This document shows positions 43,923 through 53,417 of a DNA stretch of 64,000 nucleotides, in pieces. Source of the DNA: Priestia endophytica DSM 13796 (GTDB lineage: Bacteria; Bacillota; Bacilli; Bacillales; Bacillaceae_H); the NCBI RefSeq assembly GCF_900115845.1, contig NZ_FOXX01000011.1, positions 62,001-126,000 on the forward strand, written 5' to 3'. Under the pieces are notes generated by a model. That model saw nothing but the letters and a program-made list of their open reading frames with translations, searched no databases and was not told the DNA's origin. The translations under genes and the position numbers were made by a program. Positions within the stretch are counted from its first letter, which is position 1, and each line of letters starts with the position of its first letter.

Positions 43923-45477
43923 AAAATACTTTTGTTGTCCAGCTTTCACAATTCCAGCTATCTGTTACAATGTCTTCATAAAATTCAGGTTCGTGGCAAA
44001 TAAGCAGAACGCTTCCTTTGTAGTCTTTAATAGCACGTTTAAGTTCAGCTTTTGCTTCAACATCCAAATGGTTTGTTGGCTCATCTAGAACAAGTACATT
44101 TGTCTCTTGATTAATGAGTTTACATAGCCGTACTTTTGCTTTTTCTCCACCGCTTAGTACTTCAACTTTACTTTCAATATGTTTAGTTGTTAACCCGCAT
44201 TTGGCAAGCGTTGCACGTACTTCATATTGAGTAAATGAAGGGAACTCTTGCCAAATTTCTTCAATACAAGTACGGTTTGATGGGTTTTTAACTTCTTGTT
44301 CAAAATAACCAATTTCAAGGTAATCTCCGCGCTCAACCTCACCTGAGACGGGCTTATTTTCTCCTAAGATGCTTTTTAAAAGCGTTGTTTTCCCAATACC
44401 ATTAGCACCAAATAAAGCGATTTTTTGTCCTCGTTCCATTCGAAGATTCAGTGGTTTTGAGAGGGGTTCATCGTATCCAATAACAAGGTCTTTTGTTTCA
44501 AAAATAACCTTGTTTGCTGTACGTCCCTCTTTAAAGCGAAATTCTGGTTTTGGTTTCTCAGCAGCCAGTTCGATAACATCCATCTTATCAAGTTTTTTCT
44601 GACGAGACATAGCCATATTACGCGTTGAAACACGTGCTTTATTACGAGCAACAAAGTCCTTTAAATCAGAGATTTCTTGTTGCTGTTTCTTATAAGCTGC
44701 TTGAAGTTGCTGTTTCTTTACTTCATATACTTCTAGGAAATGATTATAATCGCCAACATAGCGATTAAGCTCTTGATTTTCCATATGATAAATTAAGTTA
44801 ACAACGCTGTTTAGGAAAGGAATGTCGTGTGAGATAAGAACAAATGCATTTTCATAGTCCAATAAATAGCGTTTTAGCCATTCGATATGCTGTTCATCAA
44901 GATAGTTTGTTGGCTCATCAAGTAGTAGAATATCGGGTTTTTCAAGCAGTAGCTTAGCTAATAAAACTTTTGTACGTTGTCCACCGCTCAAATCTTGAAC
45001 ATCCCGATCGAGCCCAATATCTTCTAAACCTAATCCACGGGCAATTTCTTCTACCTTTGCATCGATTACATAAAAATCATTGTTTGTTAACGTATCTTGA
45101 ATGACACCTACTTCTTCAAGCATTTTCTCTAGCTCTTCAGGTGTGACATCACCCATCTTCTCGTACATTCCGTTCATCTCAGATTCTAGGTCGAACAGAT
45201 ATTGAAAAGCGCTTTTTAATACATCACGGATTGTTAATCCACGCTTTAAAACCGTATGTTGATCTAAATAGCCGACGCGCACTTTTTTAGCCCACTCTAC
45301 TTTTCCTGCATCAGGTTCAAGCTGACCTGTAATAATATTCATGAAAGTTGATTTGCCTTCTCCGTTTGCACCGACCAAACCAATGTGCTCACCTTTTAAA
45401 AGGCGAAATGAAACATTATCAAAAATTGCTCTGTCACCAAACCCGTGACTTAGGTCTTTTACTGTTAAAATACTCAT
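43921..45477 (-). CDS. ABC-F family ATPase (YkpA/YbiT type)
   Basis: A 518-residue soluble protein with two ABC ATPase domains and no membrane segment, so a ribosome-associated ABC-F protein. Domain 1: Walker A GANGEGKST, signature LSGGQRTKV, Walker B LLLDEPTNYLD. Domain 2: GANGIGKTT, LSGGEKAKV, LVLDEPTNHLD. The linker (residues 240-300) is the charged P-site tRNA-interaction motif. Reading is closest to B. subtilis YkpA. It ends in an unusual WNCESWTTKVF tail. These factors act in translation, some in antibiotic resistance. Confidence 0.85.
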   Translation of the reverse strand: MSILTVKDLSHGFGDRAIFDNVSFRLLKGEHIGLVGANGEGKSTFMNIITGQLEPDAGKVEWAKKVRVGYLDQHTVLKRGLTIRDVLKSAFQYLFDLESEMNGMYEKMGDVTPEELEKMLEEVGVIQDTLTNNDFYVIDAKVEEIARGLGLEDIGLDRDVQDLSGGQRTKVLLAKLLLEKPDILLLDEPTNYLDEQHIEWLKRYLLDYENAFVLISHDIPFLNSVVNLIYHMENQELNRYVGDYNHFLEVYEVKKQQLQAAYKKQQQEISDLKDFVARNKARVSTRNMAMSRQKKLDKMDVIELAAEKPKPEFRFKEGRTANKVIFETKDLVIGYDEPLSKPLNLRMERGQKIALFGANGIGKTTLLKSILGENKPVSGEVERGDYLEIGYFEQEVKNPSNRTCIEEIWQEFPSFTQYEVRATLAKCGLTTKHIESKVEVLSGGEKAKVRLCKLINQETNVLVLDEPTNHLDVEAKAELKRAIKDYKGSVLLICHEPEFYEDIVTDSWNCESWTTKVF

Positions 45478-45629
45478 GTTTTACACCTTTTCTTCTTGTT
45501 ATTCTTAATAAGTTTAACCTTTTAAAACCTTAACAATGTTTTTCTCTCTAGTCCATCTTATTGGAGGAGAAGAGAAATTAAAAGGGATATTTAAAGGAAA
45601 AACTTCTTTTTTCTTCTTGCAAAAAGAAA

Positions 45630-45655
45630 AACCTTCTTTTACGAAGATTTTTCAG
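45630..45655 (-). terminator. Weak terminator after the alpha/beta hydrolase gene
   Basis: On the minus strand CTTCGTAAAAGAAG forms a short hairpin followed by GTTTTTC. Low confidence because the stem is only four to five base pairs. Confidence 0.4.
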
Positions 45656-46457
45656 TTGCGAAGTTTCTGATTGCTTCAGTGAAACGATGAGGCTGCTCTC
45701 CAACTAGAAAGTGTGTACACCCTTCAAAAGGAAGGAGAGTGGAATGTTTAATGTGCTGCGCCATATATTGGGCAGTGTCTTCTGAGTAAAGGGTGCTTTT
45801 TGTTCCATATATAATAAGGGAGGGAACAGTAATCGAAGGAAGAACATCACGATAGTCGTTTGCACTCATTGAAAGCCACATTGCTGCCATAACATGTGGA
45901 AGATTATCTTCTTTTAAATGGAAAAGTTGTTCAATTTGTTCTTCTGTTAAATAAGGAATTGTAGCTTTTATAAATGTTTTAGCATATGAAGGCCAATCTT
46001 CAAAAATAGTTGTGAGGGCATTAAAGTTGTCTTTTTCCGTAAATGAGCCATGATAAAGACCAAGTTTCCACGTTTTATCATTTAGCAATTTAGGTGTCAT
46101 ATCAACAAAACAAACCTTTGAGATATGTTCTTGATTAAAATGGCGAAGATACTCAAAGATAACAGAAGTACCCATGGACCATCCAACAAGAAGGACATCT
46201 TCTAATTCTAGATGCTCCAGTAATTCTTTTAAATCTTTGGCAAAAGTATGAAGAGATAAGCCTTGCTGAGGTTTGTCTGACTTTCCATGTCCTCGCAAAT
46301 CATATGTAACAACATGATAATCATCACAGAGCTGTTGTTCTTGAATTAAGAAAGCTTCGTGACTATTTGACCATCCATGAATTAATACAATGGGTTTGCC
46401 AGTTCCTTTTGTACGGTAATAAAGGCGAGTACCATCTTTTGTATGAAAAAAAGCCAC
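45639..46457 (-). CDS. Alpha/beta hydrolase
   Basis: A 272-residue alpha/beta hydrolase, possibly an esterase or a cofactor-free haloperoxidase-like enzyme. The oxyanion segment is VLIHGWSNSHEA (near residue 24), the nucleophile elbow GWSMGTS (Ser near 94), and the catalytic His is in EGCTHFLVGEQP near the C-terminus. An Asp is expected in the YGTKSTLYSED region. Substrate unknown. Ribosome site TAAGGAGGA lies upstream. Confidence 0.75.
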   Translation of the reverse strand: MAFFHTKDGTRLYYRTKGTGKPIVLIHGWSNSHEAFLIQEQQLCDDYHVVTYDLRGHGKSDKPQQGLSLHTFAKDLKELLEHLELEDVLLVGWSMGTSVIFEYLRHFNQEHISKVCFVDMTPKLLNDKTWKLGLYHGSFTEKDNFNALTTIFEDWPSYAKTFIKATIPYLTEEQIEQLFHLKEDNLPHVMAAMWLSMSANDYRDVLPSITVPSLIIYGTKSTLYSEDTAQYMAQHIKHSTLLPFEGCTHFLVGEQPHRFTEAIRNFATEKSS

Positions 46458-46551
46458 TGTTATTCCTCCTTAAAGAGAATCCAAAAATAGGATTTTCTTT
46501 TATTATAAGGCAGAAGGGAAAACAATGGCTAACAATAGGTTTTAAAAATGA

Positions 46552-47298
46552 TTATTCACTTGGCTTTGAAGATGGGGTAATTAAAATTTCTACACGACGA
46601 TTTTTTTCTCGACCTTCAGATGTATTATTTGATGCAATTGGATGATATTGTCCATAACCCCTCACACTAAACCATTGGGGATTCAATTTTTTGTTCTCAA
46701 GAAGCACTTTCATAAAGTTAAGTGCGCGCATTGAGCTTAACTCCCAGTTAGAAGAAAAGTTAGCATTTGAAATAGGAATATTATCAGTATAGCCTGCAAT
46801 TACAATCTGTTTTGGCGGATTGATGACAAGTAACTTTGAAATATCTTGTGCAACTTTATAGTTTGCTTGTTGCACTTCGGCACTTCCAGAAGTGAAAAAT
46901 ACATCATTTAAAATTGTGATTTTTAATCCATCGTCTGAAAGAGTTGTTTGAAGCTTATCATGAAGTCCAGAATTGCTTATATATTCATCTACTTTCTGCT
47001 GTAACCCCGATAATTCTTCATTTGGACTGTTTCCTTCTTCAGTATTGGCACCTTTTGGCAGAGAATCATTAGAAACAGCAGGGGGGACAGAAGATGTTTC
47101 GTCTAATACTCCTGTTCCACCATCAAATGCTTCATTAAAAGAGCTTGCGAACTGCTTCATTTTCTCCGCATCTATGCTACTACTTGCAAATAAAACAACA
47201 AAAAGAGCTAAAAGAAGAGTCAGTAAATCTGCATAAGGAATGAGCCACGATTCATCAACATGGTCATCATGGTTTTTAGATTTTCTTTTCCTAGCCAT
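46552..47298 (-). CDS. motB: Flagellar stator protein MotB
   Basis: A 248-residue stator subunit coupling proton flow to flagellar rotation. A single N-terminal membrane helix carries the ion-binding aspartate Asp24 (WLIPYADLLTLL), and residues 120-248 form the OmpA-like peptidoglycan-binding domain (IVIAGYTDNIPIS, NWELSSMRALN, GREKNRRVEI). The ATG at 47298 has AAGGTGA upstream within motA; a GTG three codons earlier is possible. Its start overlaps the last eight bases of motA, so translation is coupled. Confidence 0.92.
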   Translation of the reverse strand: MARKRKSKNHDDHVDESWLIPYADLLTLLLALFVVLFASSSIDAEKMKQFASSFNEAFDGGTGVLDETSSVPPAVSNDSLPKGANTEEGNSPNEELSGLQQKVDEYISNSGLHDKLQTTLSDDGLKITILNDVFFTSGSAEVQQANYKVAQDISKLLVINPPKQIVIAGYTDNIPISNANFSSNWELSSMRALNFMKVLLENKKLNPQWFSVRGYGQYHPIASNNTSEGREKNRRVEILITPSSKPSE

Positions 47299-48094
47299 CT
47301 GCTTCACCTTGCTGACTATCTCTTCTTGCTAATACTTTCTCACGTTCACTAATCGACAAAAATGAAGCAAGCTTGCGTTCAATTACAGCTGGAGCTTGTC
47401 CTTCTACAATAGACATAACTCCTTCAATCATTAAGTATCGGATATTTACTTCATATTTAGATTTTCGTTTTAATTTGTTTGCAAAAGGGTGCCATAGTAC
47501 GTAGCCTGTAAAAATACCAAATAGTGTAGCAACGAAAGCAGCACTAATAGCATGACCAAGTTTATCAATATCGCTCATATCAGCAAGAGCTGCAATAAGG
47601 CCAACAACAGCTCCTAAAACACCAAGTGTAGGTGCATATGTGCCAGCTTGTGTAAATATGGATGCACCTGTATGATGGCGATCTTCCATTGCTTCAATTT
47701 CTTCTGTCATTACGTCGCGGATAAAGTCATGCGGCTGGCCATCAACAGCTAGATTTAAACCGTTCTTTAAAAATGGGTCATCAATTTCTTCCACTTTACT
47801 TTCAAGAGCTAATAGTCCTTCTCTTCGTGCAAGAGAAGAAAGCTCTACAAAAAGAGGAATAAGTGTTTCTACATTTAAGCTATTATTTTCTTTAAATAAG
47901 ATTCCAAAGAGCTTTGGCACTTTTTTAATATCCTGTGTTGGAAAAGCAATTGTTACTGCTCCAACGGTTCCAAGCACAATGATTAGCAAGGCAGGAATGT
48001 TGAATAATACCGTTACATTCACACCTTTTAAAATCATCCCAACAAAAACAGCAATGATTCCAACAATTAAACCAATGAAAGAAGTTTTATCCAT
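47291..48094 (-). CDS. motA: Flagellar stator protein MotA
   Basis: A 267-residue membrane protein with four helices, the ion-channel partner of MotB. Recognisable segments include GMILKGVNVTVL, the cytosolic loop with LARREGLLALES and MTEEIEAMEDRHH, and TYAPTLGVLGAVVGLIAAL followed by GHAISAAFVATLFGIFTGYVLWHPF. Closer to B. subtilis MotA than MotP, so proton-driven. The promoter region lies within 48095-48200; no SigD box was certain. Confidence 0.92.
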   Translation of the reverse strand: MDKTSFIGLIVGIIAVFVGMILKGVNVTVLFNIPALLIIVLGTVGAVTIAFPTQDIKKVPKLFGILFKENNSLNVETLIPLFVELSSLARREGLLALESKVEEIDDPFLKNGLNLAVDGQPHDFIRDVMTEEIEAMEDRHHTGASIFTQAGTYAPTLGVLGAVVGLIAALADMSDIDKLGHAISAAFVATLFGIFTGYVLWHPFANKLKRKSKYEVNIRYLMIEGVMSIVEGQAPAVIERKLASFLSISEREKVLARRDSQQGEADG

Positions 48095-48203
48095 AGTATG
48101 CTAGCCACCTAATTACATTTATTAAAGATTACAGTTGATGTGCTCTTCTACTCTTTTCATCGACAATTTTTAGAAGATATTAATACTTTGAAAAGGAAAA
48201 AAT

Positions 48204-48240
48204 AAAAACCCAGAAAGAGAGCTTCTCTTTCTGGGTTTTT
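48204..48240 (-). terminator. Terminator of the CimH-type gene
   Basis: A perfect 17-bp stem (48204-48220 with 48224-48240), A-rich and T-rich at the ends, ten bases after the transporter stop on the minus strand. Confidence 0.85.
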
Positions 48241-48250
48241 AAGTTTAAGT

Positions 48251-49609
48251 TTACATAAACATGCCAAGTAAAAGTGTTGCAATAATAACGGTTGCTGCTC
48301 CGCCAATACGAGTAGAAATTTGCGCAAAAGGCATTAATCCCATACGATTTGAAGCTGATAGGATAGCAACATCTCCAGTACCGCCAAGGCCGCTGTGACA
48401 GCCTGTTACGATAGCAGATTCAACAGGATACATCTTCATCAGTTTACCAACGAAGAATCCCGCAGTAACCATTGCTAATACAACAGAAGCGCAAACAACA
48501 ACATATCCAACTGTTAAAACAGCAGCAACATCTTCTAGTGGAATATAAAGCAATCCTAAACCAACCATAAGTGGCCATGTAAGATTTGTTGAAATGAATT
48601 TGTATAGATTATATGTTCCATCTTCCATTTTCTTTGGAAGTAGTTGAAATATTTTAACGAGTGCAGCCGCGAAGATCATGATGATTGGACCTGGTACGTT
48701 GAGTCCAAATGCTTTATCCAACAAACCATGAACAAGACTACCCGTAATAAAGAATGTACAGGCAATTAAAAGACCAGCGCCCATAAGAGAAAAGTCAATT
48801 TTACGTTTTTCATTCATTGCTTTTAATAATTCTTCATCATTACCTGTTTTAACAAGCATTCCTTGTCCATTTAAATGTGGCTTTTTCTCACCAAGGTTTT
48901 TCATAAAACCAGCACAGATGATAGCACACACGTTACCAATAATGGCAGCTGGAATGAGCTGTGATACAAGTGAAGCAGATGATTCTCCAAGAATTTGTGA
49001 ATATCCTAGTGAAAGAGGTAAGATACCTTCTCCAATTCCCCCTGAAATAATTGGAACAACAATGAAGAAAAATGTATGTGCTGGATCATATCCAAAAAGC
49101 ATACCAACTAAAACACCCACAACAACTGCACTAATCGTTCCAACAATAAGTGGGACAGCCATTCGCATGAATCCTTGTACAAGAACAAGACGGTGCATTC
49201 CTAAAATACTACCAGCAACAAGGCAGGAAATATAGAAATATAAGAAGTTAGATGTCTTCATTAATGTTGTAACCGCTTCCATGGAAGAATCATTCATCCA
49301 ACCTAGGAAAACGAATAGTGATGGAATAAACAATGACATGATAGCAGGGCCACCAATGTTTTTCAAAATTGGTACTTTCATACCAATATCCCCTAAAAGA
49401 AATCCAGCAACCATAATAATTGCGAATCCACCAATCATATCAGGCGGAAGTTGATTGTAAATTGCAGCCGCAATAACGATAGCTGAAAAAAGAACATAAA
49501 GCGGTAAAGGAAGTGGACCTACCTTAATATCCATAAGCTTTTGAAAGAAATTTTTATTATTATTATCTGGTGAAAAAGTAACCGTTTCCATTTCTCTAGC
49601 GTTTTGCAT
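48251..49609 (-). CDS. cimH: 2-hydroxycarboxylate transporter (citrate/malate), CimH type
   Basis: A 452-residue secondary transporter of the 2HCT family for citrate, malate and related acids. Two GGxG reentrant-loop motifs mark the family: IISGGIGEGILPLSLGYSQ (near 200) and GCHSGLGGTGDVAILSASNRMGLMPFAQISTRIGG at the C-terminus. About 11-12 helices. Reads like B. subtilis CimH (YxkJ). The ATG has AAGGGGG seven bases upstream. Confidence 0.87.
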   Translation of the reverse strand: MQNAREMETVTFSPDNNNKNFFQKLMDIKVGPLPLPLYVLFSAIVIAAAIYNQLPPDMIGGFAIIMVAGFLLGDIGMKVPILKNIGGPAIMSLFIPSLFVFLGWMNDSSMEAVTTLMKTSNFLYFYISCLVAGSILGMHRLVLVQGFMRMAVPLIVGTISAVVVGVLVGMLFGYDPAHTFFFIVVPIISGGIGEGILPLSLGYSQILGESSASLVSQLIPAAIIGNVCAIICAGFMKNLGEKKPHLNGQGMLVKTGNDEELLKAMNEKRKIDFSLMGAGLLIACTFFITGSLVHGLLDKAFGLNVPGPIIMIFAAALVKIFQLLPKKMEDGTYNLYKFISTNLTWPLMVGLGLLYIPLEDVAAVLTVGYVVVCASVVLAMVTAGFFVGKLMKMYPVESAIVTGCHSGLGGTGDVAILSASNRMGLMPFAQISTRIGGAATVIIATLLLGMFM

Positions 49610-50045
49610 CGTAATACCCCCTTGCTTAATGTTAATTTCATTTTAATATTGTGACGATAGTTTGAACATTTTATTAAACTATTTATAAAAGTTTTGAAAC
49701 TAAAAAAATAGATTTTTATCATTTAAAAAGCTACAAATTCAGAAAAGTTGTAGAGGAATACTTTGTTGATTCTAATAGAATAAAATCCTTGATAATATAA
49801 GTTTTTTACTTCTCTAAAATAGAATAAAAGTGAATGAACATAAAAAGAGGTAAAATTTAGTTTAAATTATCAAAAAAATGAAATGGTTTACATTTTGGAA
49901 GTGAATTTACATTTTTTAATTAAAGAAAATAAAATAACAAACGATATGATAAATATAGTAATGGTGTAAAAAGTAGGATAAACAGATTTTTGAAAATAGG
50001 AGCATATACATATAGAGAGAAAGCATTGTGAGGAGGCGGTGGTTC
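49610..50045. other. Intergenic region between cimH and the methionine gamma-lyase gene
   Basis: About 430 bases of very AT-rich divergent promoter DNA. No gene, terminator, riboswitch or clear palindrome was seen. In particular no S-box or T-box precedes the lyase gene. Confidence 0.5.
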
Positions 50046-51230
50046 GTGAAAGGAAAACAACGTATGAACACAAAGCTTGTGCACGATGTTGAACAATTGC
50101 AAGAAGAGACGAAAAGTTTATCTTTTCCCATTTTTCAAACCTCTACATTTTCCTTTGAAACAGCCCAGCAAGGTGAAAAAAGATTTCTTGGAGAAGAAGC
50201 AGGATATATGTATTCCCGACTAGGGAACCCAACTGTTTCAGCTCTTGAGAGAAAGATAGCTGAGCTTGAAGGTGGTTTTTCTTGTCTTTCTTTTGGTTCC
50301 GGCATGGCAGCGGTTTCCGCTGTATTATCTTCTCTTACGAAGGCAGGTGATCATGTTATATGTTCAAGTGGCATATACGGATGTACGTATACGCTTCTGG
50401 AATTTATGAAAAAGAAATACAATATTACTTATGACTTCTGTCAAATGGACACGAAGCGAAGCATAGAAGGACTTATTCGGCCTGAAACAGCCTGTATTTT
50501 TATTGAAACTCCTATAAATCCTACAATGGAAATTGTTGATTTGGAGCTTATAGCTCGTATTGCGAAAGCACACCACATTCCCGTTGTTGTCGACAATACA
50601 TTTAGTTCTCCATATATTCAAAGGCCTTTAGAATGGGGGTGTAATATTGTCATTCATAGCGCTACTAAATATTTAGGAGGACATGGAGATGTAGTTGCAG
50701 GACTTGTTGTAGGTGGAGAAGAGTGCATGAAAGAGATGAAAAAGTCTGTTCATAAAGATATGGGTGGAATTCTTTCTCCTTTTGATGCTTGGCTCTTGTT
50801 ACGAGGAATTAAAACGCTTGGTGTGCGTCTTGATAGGCAATGTTTAAATGCTGAAAAACTTATGAACCGACTAAGTAAACATAGAGCAATTGAAAATGTT
50901 TACTATCCTTTTGATCCTAATCATGCTCATTATAAAATTGCCAAGAAGCAAATGAGTCTTGGCGGAGGGATTATTTCGTTTGAGATTAAAGGAGGGAAAG
51001 AAGAAGCACAAGCGTTTCTTAACGCTTTATCATGGATTAAAATCGCGGTAAGCCTCGGAGATGTTGAAACACTAATTCAACATCCAGCTACAATGACCCA
51101 TGCAGGTATTCCACTAAAAGAGCGCGAACGAATGGGAATTACAAATGGACTGATTCGATTATCAGTTGGAATTGAAGAATGGCAAGATATATGGAAGGAT
51201 TTAAAAAACGCACTGGATCGTATTCAATAG
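50046..51230 (+). CDS. Methionine gamma-lyase (Cys/Met metabolism PLP enzyme)
   Basis: A PLP enzyme of about 394 residues that cleaves methionine to methanethiol, 2-oxobutyrate and ammonia. The family is shown by YSRLGNPTVSALERKIAELEG, FGSGMAAVSA and the PLP lysine in HSATKYLGGHGD. A cysteine in IYGCTYTLL sits where methionine gamma-lyases carry their characteristic active-site Cys, while cystathionine enzymes usually do not. I chose GTG 50046 behind AGGAGG; ATG 50064 behind AAAGGA is a second option. Cystathionine gamma-lyase is the main alternative. Confidence 0.75.
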   Translation: MKGKQRMNTKLVHDVEQLQEETKSLSFPIFQTSTFSFETAQQGEKRFLGEEAGYMYSRLGNPTVSALERKIAELEGGFSCLSFGSGMAAVSAVLSSLTKAGDHVICSSGIYGCTYTLLEFMKKKYNITYDFCQMDTKRSIEGLIRPETACIFIETPINPTMEIVDLELIARIAKAHHIPVVVDNTFSSPYIQRPLEWGCNIVIHSATKYLGGHGDVVAGLVVGGEECMKEMKKSVHKDMGGILSPFDAWLLLRGIKTLGVRLDRQCLNAEKLMNRLSKHRAIENVYYPFDPNHAHYKIAKKQMSLGGGIISFEIKGGKEEAQAFLNALSWIKIAVSLGDVETLIQHPATMTHAGIPLKERERMGITNGLIRLSVGIEEWQDIWKDLKNALDRIQ

Positions 51231-51268
51231 AAGAAACTAAAAATGCTCTACTGTTTTTTAAAAAGAAG

Positions 51269-51310
51269 AAGTGACCAAGCGACACCCTTGTGATAGCTTG
51301 GTCACTTTTA
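51269..51310 (+). terminator. Terminator of the methionine gamma-lyase gene
   Basis: AAGTGACCAAGC (51269-51280) pairs with GCTTGGTCACTT (51296-51307), followed by TTATG. Confidence 0.8.
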
Positions 51311-51451
51311 TGATTAGAGAACAAATTTCTACAAAAAACGAAACCTTCTTCTATATTGTTCGTATTACATATTAAGACTTATTTATCTAAGGGGTTTGGA
51401 GTATAGCAATTTGATAAAACTAGTAAACTATAATACGATAAATAGGTGAGG

Positions 51452-51471
51452 AAATCACGTTAACGTGATTT
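51452..51471. promoter_or_regulatory. 20-bp perfect palindrome before the TerD operon
   Basis: AAATCACGTTAACGTGATTT is fully symmetric and ends 24 bases before the first TerD gene, just before its ribosome site. As RNA it is an 8-bp hairpin with loop TTAA followed by TTTTTG, so it could be a repressor operator, a leader attenuator, or a stabiliser. Confidence 0.6.
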
Positions 51472-51495
51472 TTGAAATGACAAGGAGGGAATCCA

Positions 51496-52107
51496 ATGGC
51501 GATTACGCTTCAAAAAGGTCAGCGTATTGATTTGACAAAAGGAAATCCAACACTTTCCAACATCTTAATTGGATTAGGATGGGATCCTGTTCAATCGAGC
51601 GGTGGCGGAGGGCTTTTAAGCTCTTTGTTTGGAGGCGGAAATAAAGCTCCAAACGTTGATTGTGATGCTTCAGTTCTTATGTTACAAGATGACAAAATTA
51701 CAAAAAAAGAGCAGCTTATCTATTTTGGTAACTTAAAAAGCTCATGTGGAAGTGTAACACACAGTGGAGACAACTTAACAGGTGAGGGAGCTGGGGATGA
51801 CGAGCAAATTTTAGTGAGTTTGCAAGATATTCCATCTTACATAAACAAACTTGTTTTTGTTGTTAATATTTATGATTGTGTTCGTCGTAAACAAGATTTT
51901 GGAATGCTCAAAAATGCTTATATTCGCGTTCAAAACCAAGATAACGGTGAACAGCTTCTCCGCTTTAATCTAAGTGATGATTACAGCGGAAAGACAAGTC
52001 TTGTTGTAGCAGAAATCTATCGTCATGGTAGCGACTGGAAGTTTGGTGCGATTGGTGATGGAACAAAAGATACAAACCTTCAAGAACTTGTTCGTAGTTA
52101 TTCTTAA
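51496..52107 (+). CDS. yceC: TerD-family protein, YceC-like
   Basis: A 203-residue TerD-domain protein. The family's calcium-binding beta-sandwich shows [32 protein letters not shown] and HSGDNLTGEGAGDDEQ. It carries a glycine/serine-rich insert (QSSGGGGLLSSLFGGGNKA, residues 34-53) that the two downstream paralogues lack. TerD proteins act in tellurite resistance and general stress. First gene of an operon whose order matches B. subtilis yceC-yceD-yceE-yceF. Confidence 0.85.
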   Translation: MAITLQKGQRIDLTKGNPTLSNILIGLGWDPVQSSGGGGLLSSLFGGGNKAPNVDCDASVLMLQDDKITKKEQLIYFGNLKSSCGSVTHSGDNLTGEGAGDDEQILVSLQDIPSYINKLVFVVNIYDCVRRKQDFGMLKNAYIRVQNQDNGEQLLRFNLSDDYSGKTSLVVAEIYRHGSDWKFGAIGDGTKDTNLQELVRSYS

Positions 52108-52162
52108 GATGTATTGAAGAAAGGCTATTTGTTTACTTTCATATAAAAAGGAGAGAAAAATC

Positions 52163-52741
52163 ATGGCTATTTCATTATCAAAGGGACAAAAAATTGACTT
52201 AACAAAAACAAATCCGGGATTAACAAAAGTTACAGTTGGTTTAGGATGGGATACAAATAAATATGATGGAGGAAAGGACTTCGATCTAGATAGTTCTTGC
52301 TTTCTATTAGATGCATCTGGAAAGTGCCCATCTGAAGGAGAGTTTATCTTCTATAATCAGCCAAAGCATTCAAGCGGTGCTGTTGAACATACAGGAGATA
52401 ATCGAACTGGAGAAGGATCCGGAGACGACGAACAAGTTGCTGTTGATTTACAGGCTGTTCCTTCAAATATTGAAAAGATTGCTTTTGTCATTACGATTCA
52501 CGATGGTGAAGCGCGTAGCCAAAACTTTGGACAAGTTTCAAACAGCTTTGTTCGTATTCTAGATCAGCAGTCTAATAAAGAACTTATTCGCTACGATTTA
52601 GGAGAAGACTTCTCGATTGAGACAGCTGTTGTAGTTGGTGAACTTTACCGTCATGGTGGAGAGTGGAAATTCGCTGCTGTTGGTTCTGGTTACCAAGGTG
52701 GGCTTGCTTCACTTGTTAAAGACTACGGTTTAGATGTGTAA
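52163..52741 (+). CDS. yceD: TerD-family protein, YceD-like
   Basis: A 192-residue TerD protein with canonical calcium-binding residues: [18 protein letters not shown] and [17 protein letters not shown], and the C-terminal [34 protein letters not shown]. It follows yceC after 55 bases with AAAGGAGAG before the ATG. It is closely related to the next gene by tandem duplication. Confidence 0.88.
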   Translation: MAISLSKGQKIDLTKTNPGLTKVTVGLGWDTNKYDGGKDFDLDSSCFLLDASGKCPSEGEFIFYNQPKHSSGAVEHTGDNRTGEGSGDDEQVAVDLQAVPSNIEKIAFVITIHDGEARSQNFGQVSNSFVRILDQQSNKELIRYDLGEDFSIETAVVVGELYRHGGEWKFAAVGSGYQGGLASLVKDYGLDV

Positions 52742-52754
52742 ATAAAACAACTGG

Positions 52755-52782
52755 TCGGTGCTCATTCAGCACCGGCTTTTCT
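52755..52782 (+). terminator. Hairpin between yceD and yceE
   Basis: CGGTGCT (52756-52762) pairs with AGCACCG (52768-52774), then CTTTTCTC. The T tract is imperfect, so partial termination or a processing site within the operon is more likely than a full stop. Confidence 0.45.
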
Positions 52783-52806
52783 CAGAATAAAAAAGGAGGA
52801 ATAACA

Positions 52807-53385
52807 ATGTCAATTTCATTATCAAAAGGTCAGCGCATTGATTTAACAAAAACAAATCCTGGGTTAGTAAAAGGAATCATTGGACTTGGTTGGGATTTGA
52901 ATCAATACGATGGCGGTGCTGGATTTGACCTTGATGCATCTGCTTTTTTAGCTGATGAAAAAGGAAACTGTCAAAATGATCATGATTTTATTTTTTATAA
53001 CAATTTAAAACATCCAAGTGGTGGTGTCGAGCATACTGGAGACAATCGGACAGGAGAAGGCTCAGGAGATGATGAGCAACTTTTCGTTGACTTTTCAAAA
53101 ATTCCTGAAAACATTCACAGAGTAGGTATTACTGTTACTATTCATGATGCCGAAAGCCGCAACCAAAACTTTGGACAAGTTTCAAATGCTTTTGTTAGAT
53201 TCGTTGATGAAGTAACAGGGAAAGAACTGATCCGTTATGATTTAGGAGAAGATTTTTCCATCGAAACAGCCGTTGTAGTATGTGAGCTTTATCGTCATAA
53301 TGGAGATTGGAAATTCAATGCCATTGGCAGTGGGTTTTCTGGTGGTTTAGCTGCTCTTTGCCGTAACTATGGCTTAGAGGTATAA
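52807..53385 (+). CDS. yceE: TerD-family protein, YceE-like
   Basis: A 192-residue TerD protein, the third paralogue in a row. [18 protein letters not shown] and [17 protein letters not shown] hold the metal ligands, and the C-terminus reads [34 protein letters not shown]. Preceded by AAAGGAGGA. Ter proteins are thought to form a membrane-linked sensing complex with TerC. Confidence 0.88.
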   Translation: MSISLSKGQRIDLTKTNPGLVKGIIGLGWDLNQYDGGAGFDLDASAFLADEKGNCQNDHDFIFYNNLKHPSGGVEHTGDNRTGEGSGDDEQLFVDFSKIPENIHRVGITVTIHDAESRNQNFGQVSNAFVRFVDEVTGKELIRYDLGEDFSIETAVVVCELYRHNGDWKFNAIGSGFSGGLAALCRNYGLEV

Positions 53386-53417
53386 CAGCTGCTTTTCATC
53401 TAGTAGGAGGAATAGAT

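Noticed and set aside
49610-50045. Possible S-box or T-box leader before the methionine gamma-lyase gene
   Set aside because: No conserved T-box sequence, kink-turn or terminator was recognisable.
51400-51450. ECF sigma (SigW-like) promoter before yceC
   Set aside because: An AAAAC element and CGATA occur, but the spacing of 15 bases and the imperfect -35 do not fit well enough to call.
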